DNA of 64,000 bases from Panorpa germanica (lineage: Eukaryota; Arthropoda; Insecta; Mecoptera; Panorpidae): contig OY783206.1 in NCBI GenBank assembly GCA_963678705.1, positions 13,899,807 through 13,963,806 of the forward strand, read 5' to 3'. Position numbers and translations under genes: made by a program. Positions 11,160 through 23,187 of the stretch are shown one piece after another (within the stretch, counting starts at the first letter, position 1; the number at the start of each line of letters is the position of its first letter). The notes beneath the pieces were generated by a model that was given only the letters and a program-made list of their open reading frames with translations, did not search any database and was not told the DNA's origin.

Positions 11160-12657
11160 GCCTAGACCTGATTAGAAATAATTCCGCACTGTTAAAAATG
11201 TTCTTAATTTTAATACAAATTTCATAGAAAAATTCATATTAAAGTTAAGAATGTTTTGTTAATTTTTTAAGATTCATTTTGGTCTGAATTTGTTAAAGAA
11301 TTCTTTGAAAATGGACTGTATATGTTATGAAAATTAATATACCTGGATCTGAATTTCTAAAATATGCTTTAGAACTGTTTTGAAATTTAAACAGTTTTTT
11401 TTAAGAGTGCATGTACTAAAACTTACGTTACACACACTGCGGATAAATTTATCTGAGTTTACACGCAGTACTTGACTCGGCCAAGACTGGTTTTATACTG
11501 TTGTGTTTATATATCTTGTAAAGTTGTTCAAAGCGACAGATGCTTTACTTCTTCCAAAGAGATACGCAGACAAGAGCATAAGGCATTTGCAGAATTAATT
11601 CCGTAGTGCGTGTAACCATATTCAACTATATGTTCTACAAAAAAAAGATAAGGGAAAAAAGCAGTTGGAGTCCACAAATTTCTTTTCCACGCGGAATTAT
11701 TCCTCAGTCTGGCCGTATCCTAAGATAAATGAGATGAAATCTCAGTTCTTCTCATGATAAAGTATACTAATGCGAAACAAATCGAAAACGTCCTGCTCAA
11801 AAATTATGTGCGATTGGAGTGCTGGCATCTATATTCTGTTACTTTAATTAAAATTATTTATCGTTTTTTATGGTGTAATTTTTCCTTTATTATTAATTAC
11901 CGCTACTACTAATTACATTTTTATAGTAATTTATTAATTATTTACATGTAATGTTAGTGCTGATATCGACACTATTCAAGTACATCATTGTGGAGATAGA
12001 ATATCACATTAACAATATTATCATTATTAGAGTGAAAAAGAGCTAGAGAGTTCAAAATAATATAGTTATTATTTTATTTATGATATTTGAACATATTCAG
12101 CTCACCGCTATACTGCTAAATTAATTTAAAAGTATTTTACAATGAAAATGTAATTATTATAATTATTACCTCAACATAAAATAGTTCATGAATTATAAAT
12201 TATTAATTGAAATATTTAAACTGAACTAAAACAACACATGAAACACATAATTGATATTAATAATTTGTTTGTAATCCTAATGGCGGTATTCCTAATTAAT
12301 CAGCTCACCGTTCATTTCAATTGAAATTATAACAATTAGTTTTACATTATTATCATTATGCTTATGCTAATGCTTTGTGGATATCCATTTGATTTAAATT
12401 AAAAATTCTTTTGATTCATTGTATGGTATGTATTATTATATTACAAACGGAATGAGGGTTGGTAGAGGGATGGGGGTAGATGTGTGTTGCATCGAGGACT
12501 GAATTCATTACATTAAAAGCAATCATTTCTTTATTTACCAACTATTTTCTATTTTACCGGCAGTAATAAACCAACTTATATTTCATTTATTTCGTAAAAA
12601 GAAAAGAATTTTTCTATTAACAATAGTACATTATTATTTGCTTTCTTTTTTGAATTG
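11160..12657. other. Gene-free DNA
   Basis: Strongly AT-rich with no recognised gene. A polypurine patch (agggttggtagagggatggg, about 12455) is the only compositional outlier. Confidence 0.3.
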
Positions 12658-12804
12658 CTAAATGATGATAGTTGCCGTATTCAAGATGGCCGCTGCAGCT
12701 GGCTTGGCAGTAGCCCATCCTCTTAACACAGCATCTATATTGTCGATTACTTCTTGAGTCAAAGCGTTGTCAAAATAACAATCACTCCAAGGAGAAAGAA
12801 GTAG
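12658..12804 (-). other. Candidate exon or coding relic, unknown protein
   Basis: The minus strand is open for 48 codons between a TAA (12805-12807) and a TAG (12658-12660). It reads WSDCYFDNALTQEVIDNIDA then VLRGWATAKPAAAAILNTA. Coding-like third-position use and a GC-rich core in AT-rich DNA make it stand out. A possible acceptor (tacttctttctccttggag) lies at its upstream edge, which would make it a terminal exon. The family is not recognised, and it may be a transposase relic. Part of the plus strand is also open, which weakens the case. Confidence 0.3.
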
Positions 12805-13284
12805 TTAAAGAATCTTAGCCTATTTGCTAACTGTTTACATACCGCCCGTTAATTCTTGACGATTTTACAAAGGCTTATATGTATTTTGTAAATTAGGCTA
12901 CTTCTGCCCACTATTTAAGGTCGCCTGATAGTTTTTAGTAAACATACATAGCCTTATCTTAGAAAAAAACGTCACAGTAGGCGAGACCATTAATACTTGA
13001 CATCAAACTGCTAGTTATATTTTAGTTAAAATCAGAGTTATACTTTATGCGTTTAATTTATAAAAAATTAAATTAGGTATGTACATACATTATATCGTAA
13101 ACTTATTAGGCAGAGGTCTAGACCACACATATGAGGAAACGGCATTATAAATACTGCCAACATAGTAGGGGGTTGCTGATGATACGTCTTAACATCGGAA
13201 ATAAACCAACGTAAATTAAATTAATTAAGAAAACCTCAGAAGTTAACAGATGCTAATTAAACAGTTACAAAATAGAGGTCTAAA

Positions 13285-13330
13285 TATAGAGGTGATCCTG
13301 GAATCGAACCCAGAAATACGGGAGATTGAC
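13285..13330 (-). repeat. tRNA-like B-box (possible SINE relic)
   Basis: The reverse strand reads ctgggttcgattccagg, a perfect RNA polymerase III B box (GGTTCGATTCC) inside a T-arm-like stem. No complete cloverleaf or A box at the right distance is visible, so it is not called a tRNA gene. A tRNA-derived SINE fragment is the likelier source. Confidence 0.3.
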
Positions 13331-13692
13331 GTCCAACAACGTCCATAGCTGTGCTAAAAAATATTCTGTAAATTTCGACGTTACATTGAAAAATGATTTA
13401 GTTTCATAAAGAGATCTATTTCTTCACTGACTATTATTTTTCTTTAAGTTTTTTAAAAATTATTTATCGTTTATAATGTATTTACATTATATACTTTTCA
13501 TATTTATGAGTGTAATTTCCATACAAGTAGATTCAAACAGACTACAATATTTTGAGTGTAAATACTTTTTGCGCTCAAATCCTATATGATTGGTAGTTAA
13601 TAATTTTGTTGTATTTTTTTTTTAATTTAATTTATTTAACGCTCTATTTCTGATGCTGCGTCCTGTCACCGACTACCACATACTATGTAGGC

Positions 13693-15129
13693 CAGGGTAG
13701 GCGAACCAATGGCACGCGTGCCATTGATGGCACGCGACACAATATTTTGGGTACGTCGCCGATCATAAAACATGTGTAAAAAATGTGTTAAGTAATAGGT
13801 ATTTTGTAGTATTTAAGTAGGATCGAACTGCATCATTCACCAACAAGCCTTGTGTTCTAAGAGTGGTTTAATATCCCTTGATAATATAGTGGCGGTAGTT
13901 ACAAAAATAGTTAACCTCATCTCGTCACAGGCTTTAAACAAGCGAAAGTTCGATGCTTTGTTGGATGAAATCAACTCGGTGTATAATGGCTTACTGATGT
14001 ATAATAATGTTCGCTGGTTGAGTCGCGGGAATGTACTTGAAAGATTTGTTGATTGCTTGGAAGAAATCAGACTGTTTTTGCAAAATGAGGGAAAAATTGA
14101 ACAATACCCACAGTTGTTGGACGTTATGTGGCTTTCAAAATTGATGTTTTTTACAGACATATGCCAACATTTAAATACATTAAACGTAAAGCTTCAAGGG
14201 ACAAACAAAACAATTATTGTCATGATAGATCTCATTCGCGCTTTTGAGGCTAAACTGCAAGTTTTCAGAAACGATATTATCACAAGAAACCACAAGTATT
14301 TTCCAAACTTGAAAAAATATATCAATAATTTTGATATTCACGAGACAGCAGACAAAGAAAAATTTACTGAAGAATTTATTTCTGTGATCGATTCTTTAAT
14401 CAAGGAATTTTCAGGGAGATTTTCTCAGTTCAAAGAATTGTCGGAAATACTCAAATTTATTATGTACCCTGATGTGGCGTCATTTCATAAACTGAACTTC
14501 TCTCAATTCGATTGGTTGGAAATTGAAGAATTTGAAATGCAGTTGATTGATTTCCAATCTAGCTCAATATGGATTCAAAAATTTATTGAAACAAGGAAAG
14601 AGTTTAAATTAATTGAAACTGAAAGATTGACAAGTAATTTAAGTAAAAGCGCTAATAACAAAATTCTGGAAACATGAAATGCGTTACCAGACACATTTAA
14701 CTGTTTGAAGAAGCTGGATCATGCTATTTTAACAATGTTTTCATCTACCTATGCCTGTGAGTCATTATTTTCAGAGATGAATAACATTAATAACTCGGTA
14801 AGAAACCGTTTGACAGATGAATCCAGTTCAGCATGCATTTTGCTAAAAGTAACATCTTACAACCCTAACATAAATTATTTGTCATCTAACCTGCAGCAAC
14901 AGAAGTCACACTAATTTAACAGTAATTTAATTTATGCATGTAATAAAAATATTCCAAAATGTACCTCTTTTGTTTACTTTATTTAATAAAGAGTTTTGAT
15001 AGATAGTATTTATTATTATTATTTTCCAAATAATCAGAAAGTCAAAATTATTTGATGGCACGTCAATGACCTCATTCGACATTTTTCAGAAAAAATGGCA
15101 CGTTGATGCATAAAGGTTCGTCTACCCTG
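13693..15129 (+). mobile_element. hAT transposon with perfect 8-bp target duplication
   Basis: The 1437-bp element starts cagggtaggcgaacc and ends ggttcgtctaccctg. These are 15-bp inverted repeats with one mismatch, and the CAGGG start is typical of hAT elements. It is bounded by the identical 8-bp duplication atgtaggc (13685-13692 and 15130-15137), the length expected for hAT. Subterminal ggcacg/cgtgcc motifs repeat near both ends. It carries only the C-terminal part of a transposase, so it cannot move by itself. The perfect duplication implies a fairly recent insertion. Confidence 0.92.
13817..14914 (+). pseudogene. hAT transposase, C-terminal part (ZBED/GTF2IRD2-like), one stop
   Basis: One frame runs from just after a TAA at 13814 to the TAA at 14912-14914, interrupted only by TGA at 14675-14677. 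The first residues read CIIHQQALCSKSG, as in the middle of ZBED5/GTF2IRD2/FAM200-type domesticated hAT proteins. It continues through RWLSRGNVLERFVDCLEEI. After the stop comes the hAT dimerisation region (FSSTYACESLFSEMNN, then NSVRNRLTDESSSACIL) near the C-terminus. The BED zinc finger and N-terminal half are missing. The stop is probably a TGG-to-TGA change (W). In the family this region contains the RNase H-like fold's C-terminal portion, but without the N-terminus the protein should be inactive. There is no ATG at a sensible start. Confidence 0.85.
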
Positions 15130-15228
15130 ATGTAGGCAGTCTCTATGATGACGTGAAACCATATATGTGGTCAGCACCACTGCCAAATAAGTTTATGATT
15201 ATATATGTACATAATAAATTTAACTTAA

Positions 15229-15982
15229 GGAGGTATAGGACGTTAACGTAAATGATGAAAACGTTGTGAAATTTGGAGGGTTAATACAAATAGTAAAAAT
15301 ACATGCTGTCTCAAAATTTTAGAGATCTAGGGTTCCTAGTTTTCTTTTTATACATGATTAAAAATAGTCATTTTCCATACAAATCATAATTTTTAGCTCA
15401 ATTTCACCACATAATATAACTTTTAACTATGAAAAAATGGTGACACGGCTTTCAAAAACTAGGTGTATATAAAATAATCTTTTTTGTAACTATTGCAAAA
15501 AGAAAATTATCAAAAGGATACCTATATACGAATATATTTAAATAAAACCAGTAAGAAACAGTAAGTGTAGGTTATAAGCCGGCAACGTTGCAAATCCCAA
15601 TTTGAGCGGGAAATATAAAGTCGGAATAAATATTTTATAAAATATAACAATTTATTTGTCAAAGAACTAAATCACGCATGCGTCAACACACGTAAATTTA
15701 CCGCGTTGCCTAATTTATTATTCCTTTTTCAAAATATTTAATTTGAATTTAAATTGAATTAATATAAATTTGATATTAATTATAGGTAATTTTTCATTTA
15801 TTAAACTATTATATGTATAAAAAAATCATTTTAACTAGCAAATAGCAGTTTAATAGCGAATTGAAATATTCATTTTCAAAGGTACAGTCCCAATATTTGC
15901 TCGTCCCTCATGTACTTCGTATTTTGCATTTCGTATTACCGAGAGCTAAACTTTTTACATTGACGGTACGTCCTGTACCTCC
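15229..15982. mobile_element. TTAA-flanked non-autonomous transposon
   Basis: The 754-bp element has inverted ends: ggaggtataggacgt at the left, and the complement of acgtcctgtacctcc at the right (one mismatch in 15). TTAA flanks both sides (15225-15228 and 15983-15986), the target duplication used by piggyBac-type transposases. The terminal bases are not the usual CCCT of piggyBac, so the family is uncertain. The interior is non-coding. Confidence 0.75.
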
Positions 15983-16189
15983 TTAATAACAACGAAACGC
16001 AGAAAATGTTAGTCTGGTCCGGGGATCGAAACTGAAGACACAGCATTAATGCTCTCGTCCACTGTGTAGTTCAATTTCGTTGTAAATACGTATATTTTAA
16101 GGAACTATTGTTTAAGCACATTTCCTTTTTGCGTATCTACAGCTATTCAACCCCTGTGCGTAATAAATCACAAGACAATATTTTGTAAT

Positions 16190-16345
16190 TCTCCATCCCA
16201 AATATAAAATGAACCCAGGAATTAGCTTGTGATAAGCTAGCAAATATAAAACTTGTACTGTAAGACAATTTCTATATGAAAAGTAGACAATTGCTCTTGA
16301 AATTAGCTTGTGACTAGCTACCATGTGTGAAATTTGCATTGCTAG
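16190..16345. repeat. Repeat family I, direct duplication
   Basis: Two copies of a roughly 90-bp unit each contain aattagcttgtga, a tagctagc or tagctacc block, and agacaatt. The first is at about 16217-16300 and the second at about 16300-16345. The region at 48935-49055 carries the same motifs in inverse orientation (tttgctagcttgtcacaagt, agatattgtctt). The unit is palindrome-rich and non-coding; the class is unknown. Confidence 0.4.
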
Positions 16346-19172
16346 ACAATGTTTTACTTGAGTACATTTTTTAATTTATTAAACCCTTGGCTTGTTGGTC
16401 CATCTTACGTGTCGGTCTACTATAAAACTATTCCATATAGTTTTTCTACAATTCAATGTACTCGTACTTAATTTCAACATTTCTTTTTATTATGTGATTT
16501 CTAAGATTCTCTTCTTTGCTTATTTCACCTGAAGAGCTCTCAGCAATAGCTCGCTTAACTAAAGTCAGGAGTCAGGAGTCAGGAGCTTTGGGATTGGAAC
16601 AGCGTAACATATTTTTATCGTATACCTAACAGGATATTACACTTACTTCCTTTTTATAAAACATTTTTACAACACAATTGTTAGCTTTGGCGATGCATAA
16701 ACATTCCTATTATCCTCAGATCAGCTTATGAATTTGATGTAAAAGACTTCCTGTTTCGTCACGTGACTTCCGAGTTACCTAGTCAAGTATTTACATTAAC
16801 ACCTAAATGAATTCAGACTCTATAAAACTTTTTATGAACCTAAAACTTTCATCTTTTTTTTTTTTTTTTTTTGTAGATGATTTTCATTTTTATACTTTAT
16901 TTATTAACCAATTTCCAACATAGCTTTTCCAGTCGCCTCGTGAACTTTTCAGCCATTTTCTTATTTATTATCCATACTTTATATTTTTAAAAGGTTTCCT
17001 TAAAGCTTTATATACTTTGGATCATCAATTTTCTTCTAAAGGTTTTTCTTTTGCAGTTTTTTTAATGCACCTGAGTCTTGACAGAAATCAATTTGTTAGT
17101 TTTCAAGTTTTTCCGCTCTGTAGCGTTTATTAGAATTGATACAACTTTTTTTAATTATATTGGTTCGATTATGTCTTCTTCATAATCGAATTCTTTTTCT
17201 TTTAGCCTGTCTTTATCTAAAGATAGAAATTAAAATAACCCGCGCTGATTCTGTTTAATTAAATTATGATTAATTGTTAAATTTATTTTGTTACATATTT
17301 AATTATTATAAAATGAAAGGATAATAAAAACGATTAAGGAAAGATAAATTAAGGTCGCTGTGATAAAGATATTTTTTTTTAGTTAATTTCCTTTTAAATG
17401 AATCCTTCCTGGAGTTTAATATGATCGTCCTAGTCCTTTTATCGTATCCTGCAGTCCGTATCCTTTGTCCGTTCTCGTTTGTCAAAAAACGTTCTTTTTT
17501 ATTTGGGTCAGCATTTTAATAGATAAAACTCTTTTTGATATTAAATTTAAGTTGCTCATAATGAGCCTTTCAACTACCCTTTCTCTCCGTCTCTCCCTCT
17601 CTCTCTCACACAGCTTGCCTTTTGGAACTACGTTAGGATTATCATTCATTTCATTTCATATATATTTTATAATAGAATTTTTTTTTATCTATGTAATTTT
17701 CCTAATTAGGGGATTAAATAACAATCCGGCTTGCGTTTAAAGTGGTTAGGGTGGATTCGGAGGAAGGAGGGGAATGCGTTCATAGGTCATAGTGCATAGA
17801 GCACAGGGTAAAATAACCTCTCAACCTGTAGTTACTATTTTTAAGTTGTAAAGATTAGATATAAATAATTAGCATTTGAAATAATTAGAGGATTATATTT
17901 TGTTGTTCAGGGTTTTGCGATACAGGGTTTTAGTACCTTAATAAAATGAATAATTTCAAAAAGAAACGCTAAACTGAGAATTTGAATTAATTGCTTAATA
18001 CTTATAGTGGGCCAGCTTAACACAAATAAGCGCTAATGAAACTTAGCAGATTTGTTATATTACAGACGCAGTGAATGAATTATTTCAGTTAATGAATTTT
18101 TAATTGAATATTACAACTATCAATCGTCCTGCAAGACATTTAAGATAAATTTTTACACAGACGGTTCCTACAATTAGTAGTTTGGCATTTTTTCATTAAC
18201 TATATCATAAGTAACAAATGTGACAAATTTTATTCTTTATGTTTATTTTTTATGTTATTACTTTGCACTTGTAACTTGAATGCCATCTTACTTAGTTTTT
18301 CTCATGTGGGTTTATGACTCAACTCACTATTTGTAAGTTTACGTTTGCTTATTTTTACTTACAATTATAAGTAATATTTATTAGGCAGTGGTGTTAGTCA
18401 CAAACACGGGTTAAAGTTAAATTACCAAAGTTTTGCAACCCTTGGTACTAAATATTTTTTCACATTATTTTTATACATACAAATAATTTAACTTTTATGA
18501 ATTTTCAAACATGGAAGCGAATTATTAGACTATCAAACATTATTATATTAAATTTTCTATATCGAATCTACATGCATGTAAGAGCATGAGAGAACGAGGC
18601 TGAGAACGAGATCGACTGGAGCTGGAGCTGGAGGAATACGGGTTTATCACTGCCTATGTAAATACCATCACGTATTTTCATTTATCAAGCAGCATATAGA
18701 TGACTTAATACGTCATGGATTACACGCCCTCACCCTCTCCCTCCTCATCCTCCGACCTCAACGGATTATTCATACAAAGGTAGCTAGTCACTGGGGAGAC
18801 AGGGTGCGTTGAAAACAATTCGCTCACTTTGTAATTCGAGAGAATTAAATTTTGGCTTTTCTTCTTCATTTCATTCAATCATTTTTTTCTTTTTCTTTTT
18901 TATGTTTGTTTTAGATGTCACCCTAAATACAAATCTGTTGAAGCAGTGTAATTTTCTTCCAGATTCTATTATAGTTTCAGTATAAATCTGCGGCAGATTA
19001 CAATCTAGGCAGTGCAAATTTTTCTTAAATCAATCCAGTATATATAATAACTTTGCTATAATATAGTATAAATTTGTTGAAGATTGTTTTGGGGTTCCAA
19101 TAACGAGATGGCCAAGTAAAATTTCCTATTTTCTTCATAGGATAACACACTTTCTTCGTAATTCTTGAAATA
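16346..19172. other. Gene-free DNA with low-complexity tracts
   Basis: Contains a triplicated agtcagg unit (about 16564-16583), a T-run (about 16855-16874), and a purine patch (about 17757-17777). At about 18603-18636 lies a gagctg repeat, and at 18715-18779 a CT-rich ATG-initiated frame. No recognisable gene. Confidence 0.3.
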
Positions 19173-19635
19173 CAGAACAACCTCGATATATTGAATCCAA
19201 GCAAAATAAGAAAACTTCTTATTATCGATGATTTCGATATTGTGAGGTGATTTTTGACCGAGTTCGATAAATACAGGTTTATACTAAAGTACACTTACTG
19301 CAATTAGAGAGATTACATTTTATTATAAAATAATATATAATAAATTATAAAATACTGTTGTAGTAATAATAATATAAGGCATTGATTAACATTGATCCTT
19401 AAATTTAATGCAAATGTGTATTCTTTCAATTTTGTAAAAAAAATTAAGTGCACCTTTCCAAAAAATCTGATATTGTAATCTGCATAAAAGTGTTACTTTA
19501 TCAAATGCGTAAATTCGAAATATCGAGTTTTACCCTGGCTAAGATGGGAGAGAAAGTCGTTCAAGGTGAATTAAAATACTTCAATTTATCATGGAATTCG
19601 ATAATATCGAGTTTTGATATATTGAGGTAACACTG
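19173..19635. mobile_element. Pogo/Tigger-like MITE
   Basis: The left end cagaacaacctcgatatatt follows TA (19171-19172). The right end aatatatc/gatatattgaggtaacactg is its imperfect inverted partner. The acctcgatat core is characteristic of pogo/Tigger termini in insects. Further cgatat motifs lie inside. There is no transposase, and the right TA duplication is not exact. The Helitron at 19647 lies 11 bp further on. Confidence 0.45.
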
Positions 19636-19646
19636 TTTATATAATA

Positions 19647-21712
19647 CTAGCTGACCCGGCGAACTTCGTACCGCCTGTAAATGAATATCGTGTTACCTTT
19701 TAGCAGTTTAGCTGAACTAATTTAGGCTTTGATGAACGTAATACAATGATACAAAATAATATTAATATAGATAGAAACATAAAAGTATTTTATTATGATG
19801 AATGATGATGAAAACATACAGAATGAGAATAAAAATTAAAAAAATAATAATAATTAAGTAATTCAAACTCATGTCAGAAAAAAATGATTGAAAACTATGT
19901 TGTGCAGATTGGAATACACTCGGATTAATTCATTAATGGGATTTTCATTCAAGCACCTTGTGGTAAACGACATTCTTTGTTTTTTGGTCAGGCGCAAGAA
20001 CAAATAAAGCGGATGGTTTGCCGACACGTGAGCATGCCACGTACAATTGACCATGAGAAAAACATGCATTTTCTAGATTGAGGCCACAAATAGTCAAGGA
20101 TTGGCCCTGTGATTTGTTGATCGTCATGGCGAAGGCAAGACGAATCGGGAATTGAATTCGTTTAAACTCAAATGGCATATCCGTTGGGATCATCGGAGTC
20201 CTTGGAATAAAAACTTCCTCATCTTTAAATTTTCCTTTAAGTATCGACGCGTGAATCACATTGCTCATCAGTTTTTTTATCACCAAACGCGTTCCATTGC
20301 ACAGTTTTGATTGGTTTAAATTTCTAAGCATGATGACTACCGAGCCAACCTTAAGTTTTAACTTGTGCGGTGGTAAACCAGGCACATCCAAGGAGTTTAA
20401 AAATTCACTTGGATAATTAGTGGCTTCTTCTTCGTTTGTTACACAGTCGATAGATTTGAATGAATACAGAGTACCTACGATTTGATTTTGAATTATAAAA
20501 TTGAGGTCATCTACATCTTTATTTTTAGCGGCCAAAATTGCTCGCTCACTTAACCATTTAGTATTTTTGTGGTGAGCAATGATATCCGGGAATACTTTGT
20601 TGATAAGATCGTCTTTTGATGATACAAAATTGCAAATATTTGGAGGAAATGAAATCAAACCGCTCGATTTGTCAACAGGAACACGGCTATTACCGATAGT
20701 CAGCAATTGCTTCGAGAAATCATCAGCAGATAGATCGTTCAACAATGCAACTCTTATATTTACAGACAGTTGAAGTTTCTTTACATATCGCCACAGATTT
20801 GATGCTTTGAGGCAAGCGTTTATTTCGTCGGCAGCAGTAGATCTTGGAATGACTGGTAGTGTTTGTCGGAAATCGCCAGATAATAAAATCATTGCACCAC
20901 CAAAACATCTCGAGTCATTGCGCAGATCTTTTAATGTTCGGTCTAGTGCTTCCAATGCGCGTTTGTGCGCCATTGTGCATTCGTCCCATATGATGATTTT
21001 TGATGCTACTAAAACTTTGGCCATTGCGGAGTGTTTCGAAATGTTACATGTCGGTTGTTCAGTAGTTTGAAGGTTTAATGGCAATTTTAACGCTGAGTGA
21101 GCCGTACGGCATCCGTCTAACAATGTGGCCGCTATTCCAGAAGAAGCAATTGCTACCTCAATTTCGGATCTCGCACGTACAGTGGCCAAAATCAATGACA
21201 TGAGGAATGTCTTCCCAGTTCCACCGGAGGCATCCAAAAAAAATAAGCCGCGATTTCCATCATCAATTGCATTAATCAGTGTATCATAGACTTCCCTCTG
21301 CTTAGGATTCAACAGAGGTACATTCGTTTGGACTGATTGGATTAGTTCATGTGGATCATATTCACGTTCACGTTCCAATTCTCTATTAAATGCGTCATTC
21401 ATTCCGCGATCTGGCGCTGGCATTCCTAACCTAACTAACAAACTGCCGCAAACTGCCGCAAACAGCCGCAAGCAGTTCATAATTTTAAATTTTTGTAATA
21501 TCCATTCAACGCCTGATTAGTAGGCAACAATACAAACAGGATTTAATGTAACACATATCTTCGGTCAAGAGCAAAGTTTTCATTGTTTTTAAGATGTATT
21601 ATGCTATTCAAGGCGGAGACAAATCCAACGAATCAATAACCATGAATATTGGTTCAGCAGATCTCGAGTTATAAGTGTTCTAACAAACCCGTCTTTCTTT
21701 TATATATATAGA
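19647..21712 (-). mobile_element. Helitron copy 1 (helicase-only derivative)
   Basis: Read on the minus strand, the element begins TC (TCTATATATATAAAAGAAAG, 21712 downward) after a host A. It ends with GGCG...CGCC, then GGGTCAG, then CTAG (19650-19647) before a host T. This gives an A|T insertion, a TC start, a 3' hairpin and a CTRR end, all canonical for Helitrons. Length is 2066 bp. It encodes only the PIF1-type helicase portion of the normal Rep-helicase protein. I found no difference from copy 2 at 41355-43417, so at least one of the two moved very recently. Confidence 0.92.
19945..21480 (-). CDS. Helitron PIF1-family DNA helicase (Rep domain missing), copy 1
   Basis: The 511-residue open frame encodes a superfamily 1B PIF1-like helicase, which unwinds DNA with ATP during rolling-circle Helitron transposition in the nucleus. 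Visible motifs are Walker A GGTGKT (residues 86-91), Walker B IIIWDEC (162-168), motif III SGDFRQTLPV (201-210), and the C-terminal signatures AMTINKSQGQ (451-460) and LYVACSRVG (479-487). Autonomous Helitron proteins are usually well over 1000 residues, with an N-terminal HUH Rep nuclease that is absent here. The first 19 residues are encoded by a threefold 10-bp repeat (aactgccgca-type, 21441-21470). Homology begins near LGMPAPDRGMNDAFN, so Met20 may be the better start. The frame has no stops, although the element cannot transpose alone. Confidence 0.9.
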   Translation of the reverse strand: MNCLRLFAAVCGSLLVRLGMPAPDRGMNDAFNRELEREREYDPHELIQSVQTNVPLLNPKQREVYDTLINAIDDGNRGLFFLDASGGTGKTFLMSLILATVRARSEIEVAIASSGIAATLLDGCRTAHSALKLPLNLQTTEQPTCNISKHSAMAKVLVASKIIIWDECTMAHKRALEALDRTLKDLRNDSRCFGGAMILLSGDFRQTLPVIPRSTAADEINACLKASNLWRYVKKLQLSVNIRVALLNDLSADDFSKQLLTIGNSRVPVDKSSGLISFPPNICNFVSSKDDLINKVFPDIIAHHKNTKWLSERAILAAKNKDVDDLNFIIQNQIVGTLYSFKSIDCVTNEEEATNYPSEFLNSLDVPGLPPHKLKLKVGSVVIMLRNLNQSKLCNGTRLVIKKLMSNVIHASILKGKFKDEEVFIPRTPMIPTDMPFEFKRIQFPIRLAFAMTINKSQGQSLTICGLNLENACFSHGQLYVACSRVGKPSALFVLAPDQKTKNVVYHKVLE

Positions 21713-21943
21713 TTTACCGATAAATTTAACTACCAAGATCTCCAATATGAAGTTTAAATAGTTGTAATATTATTGAAGATATAAACAATTAAAATAGTTC
21801 TTTAAAGAACTAAGATATTTACAGAATCAAAATTTTACAAAGAATGACACATTATTTTATATATATTAGTTAAATATTTTAAAATTAATACAAATGTAAT
21901 TTCTCTACTATTACAAAGTTTAAGTCAGAATTACTCTTAGAGC

Positions 21944-22090
21944 ATATATATATGAAGTGTGAATAGCATATGTCTCCTATAGATTAAAACTCTGTCCAAA
22001 ATATGTGCGAGAGAGAAAGGTTCCTATTTGTCCTCTATACGTATGTCTTTCTCTCTCGCACACATTTTGGACACACTTTCAGAGCCAGCA
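21944..22090. repeat. Palindromic MITE family H copy 1
   Basis: The block tgtccaaaatatgtgcgaga with gagaaagg (21993-22020) is repeated in inverse as ctttctctctcgcacacatt with ttggaca (22047-22073), so the transcript would fold into a 28-bp stem. A related copy lies at 40985-41110. The open frame across it (22005-22388) is not a gene. Confidence 0.55.
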
Positions 22091-23187
22091 TTCTCTTTCC
22101 ATATATATAAGCTCTAAGGAATTAATACATTTTTTCCACCTAGTATATGTTTCTAAATTTGGTTTTTATGACAAAGCAATTATATTTAAGTCTCCTAAAA
22201 AAATTGGGAGCTTTTATTTCATTACGGTTTTTGTATTTTTTATTTATAGAAAAAGTTTATTTGCTAGTCAGTTTTACTTCCATCTAAAAAAAGCTTCGTA
22301 TTTGCCAATTCTATTTAAACAGTACTCCAATAAATTCTTTATAAAAAGCTCTGTCTGTGGATTTAAACCAGAATGTCAAATGCGGTAAAGCTTACAAAGC
22401 TTCGATATATTGCTGTATAAATAACGGTTGAAAAAATACAAACATCTTTTTTTTATGATCAACTCTTTATTTGTATTCAGTACATCACAGTTGTTGGGCC
22501 ACGTCCCACGGTATCTGCTCTTTGACCTTGACGATTCAATAAAGGTGATTTGTTATTTCCGGGAAAATTAATGAAAGCTTTTATTTTAAAATCCTTTTTT
22601 CAAGTGATGATAAGCTTTGAACTTTACAGCTTTCTATGTTTAAATGAATATGTTTAATTAAATTTGAAGAAGTATTTTTGTATTAAGTATTAAAAACTTG
22701 TTAGGAATTTCTGATGGAAGGAAAAGTGTTGAGATATTTTGAAACATACTGTGGTATTATTGTTGAAGTTGCTTTTAAAAGCTAAGCACCTTAAGCTCGA
22801 ACAGTTGGTTTGTTAGAGTGAGGAAGAAAGAGAAGTAGAGAAAGGGAGAGAGACAACGTCATTTGAATTCAGGAATTGGAATATGTACAAGCTTAGTAAA
22901 TAAGTGATATTTATATATATATTTATTTATTTATATATATCCGGGTCATGATTCTGCTAAAGGTGACAATTCTGTGTACACAGTATGCTTACAATTTGTA
23001 TCGTCATGTCGATCAGCTAATTTAAACGTTCATTTATCGTATTCACATGTACACGTCTTTTCAATCCGTTGCGAAAACTCTAGTGAAAAAGAAATGATGC
23101 AATTCTTATCTAATTAGTCTCTTAGGTAATTATAAATGTTAATGTGATGGATAATTTTATTGGAGGGAGGGTTTATGTTCATATATA
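22091..23187. other. Gene-free DNA
   Basis: AT-rich with TA microsatellite tracts (about 22910-22940). No gene or repeat family is recognised. Confidence 0.3.

Noticed and set aside
13285-13330. tRNA gene suggested by a perfect B box
   Set aside because: No cloverleaf, anticodon arm or A box at the right spacing could be built; kept only as a possible SINE fragment.
18715-18779. ATG-initiated serine/proline-rich frame ending at caaag|gtagct, a possible first coding exon
   Set aside because: The tract is one of several recurrent pyrimidine-rich islands, which automatically encode S/P. No promoter or upstream support is visible.
20579-21070. Plus-strand open frames inside Helitron copy 1 (and the same at 42287-42778)
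   Set aside because: They are opposite-strand shadows of the helicase gene, with identical positions in both copies and no motifs.
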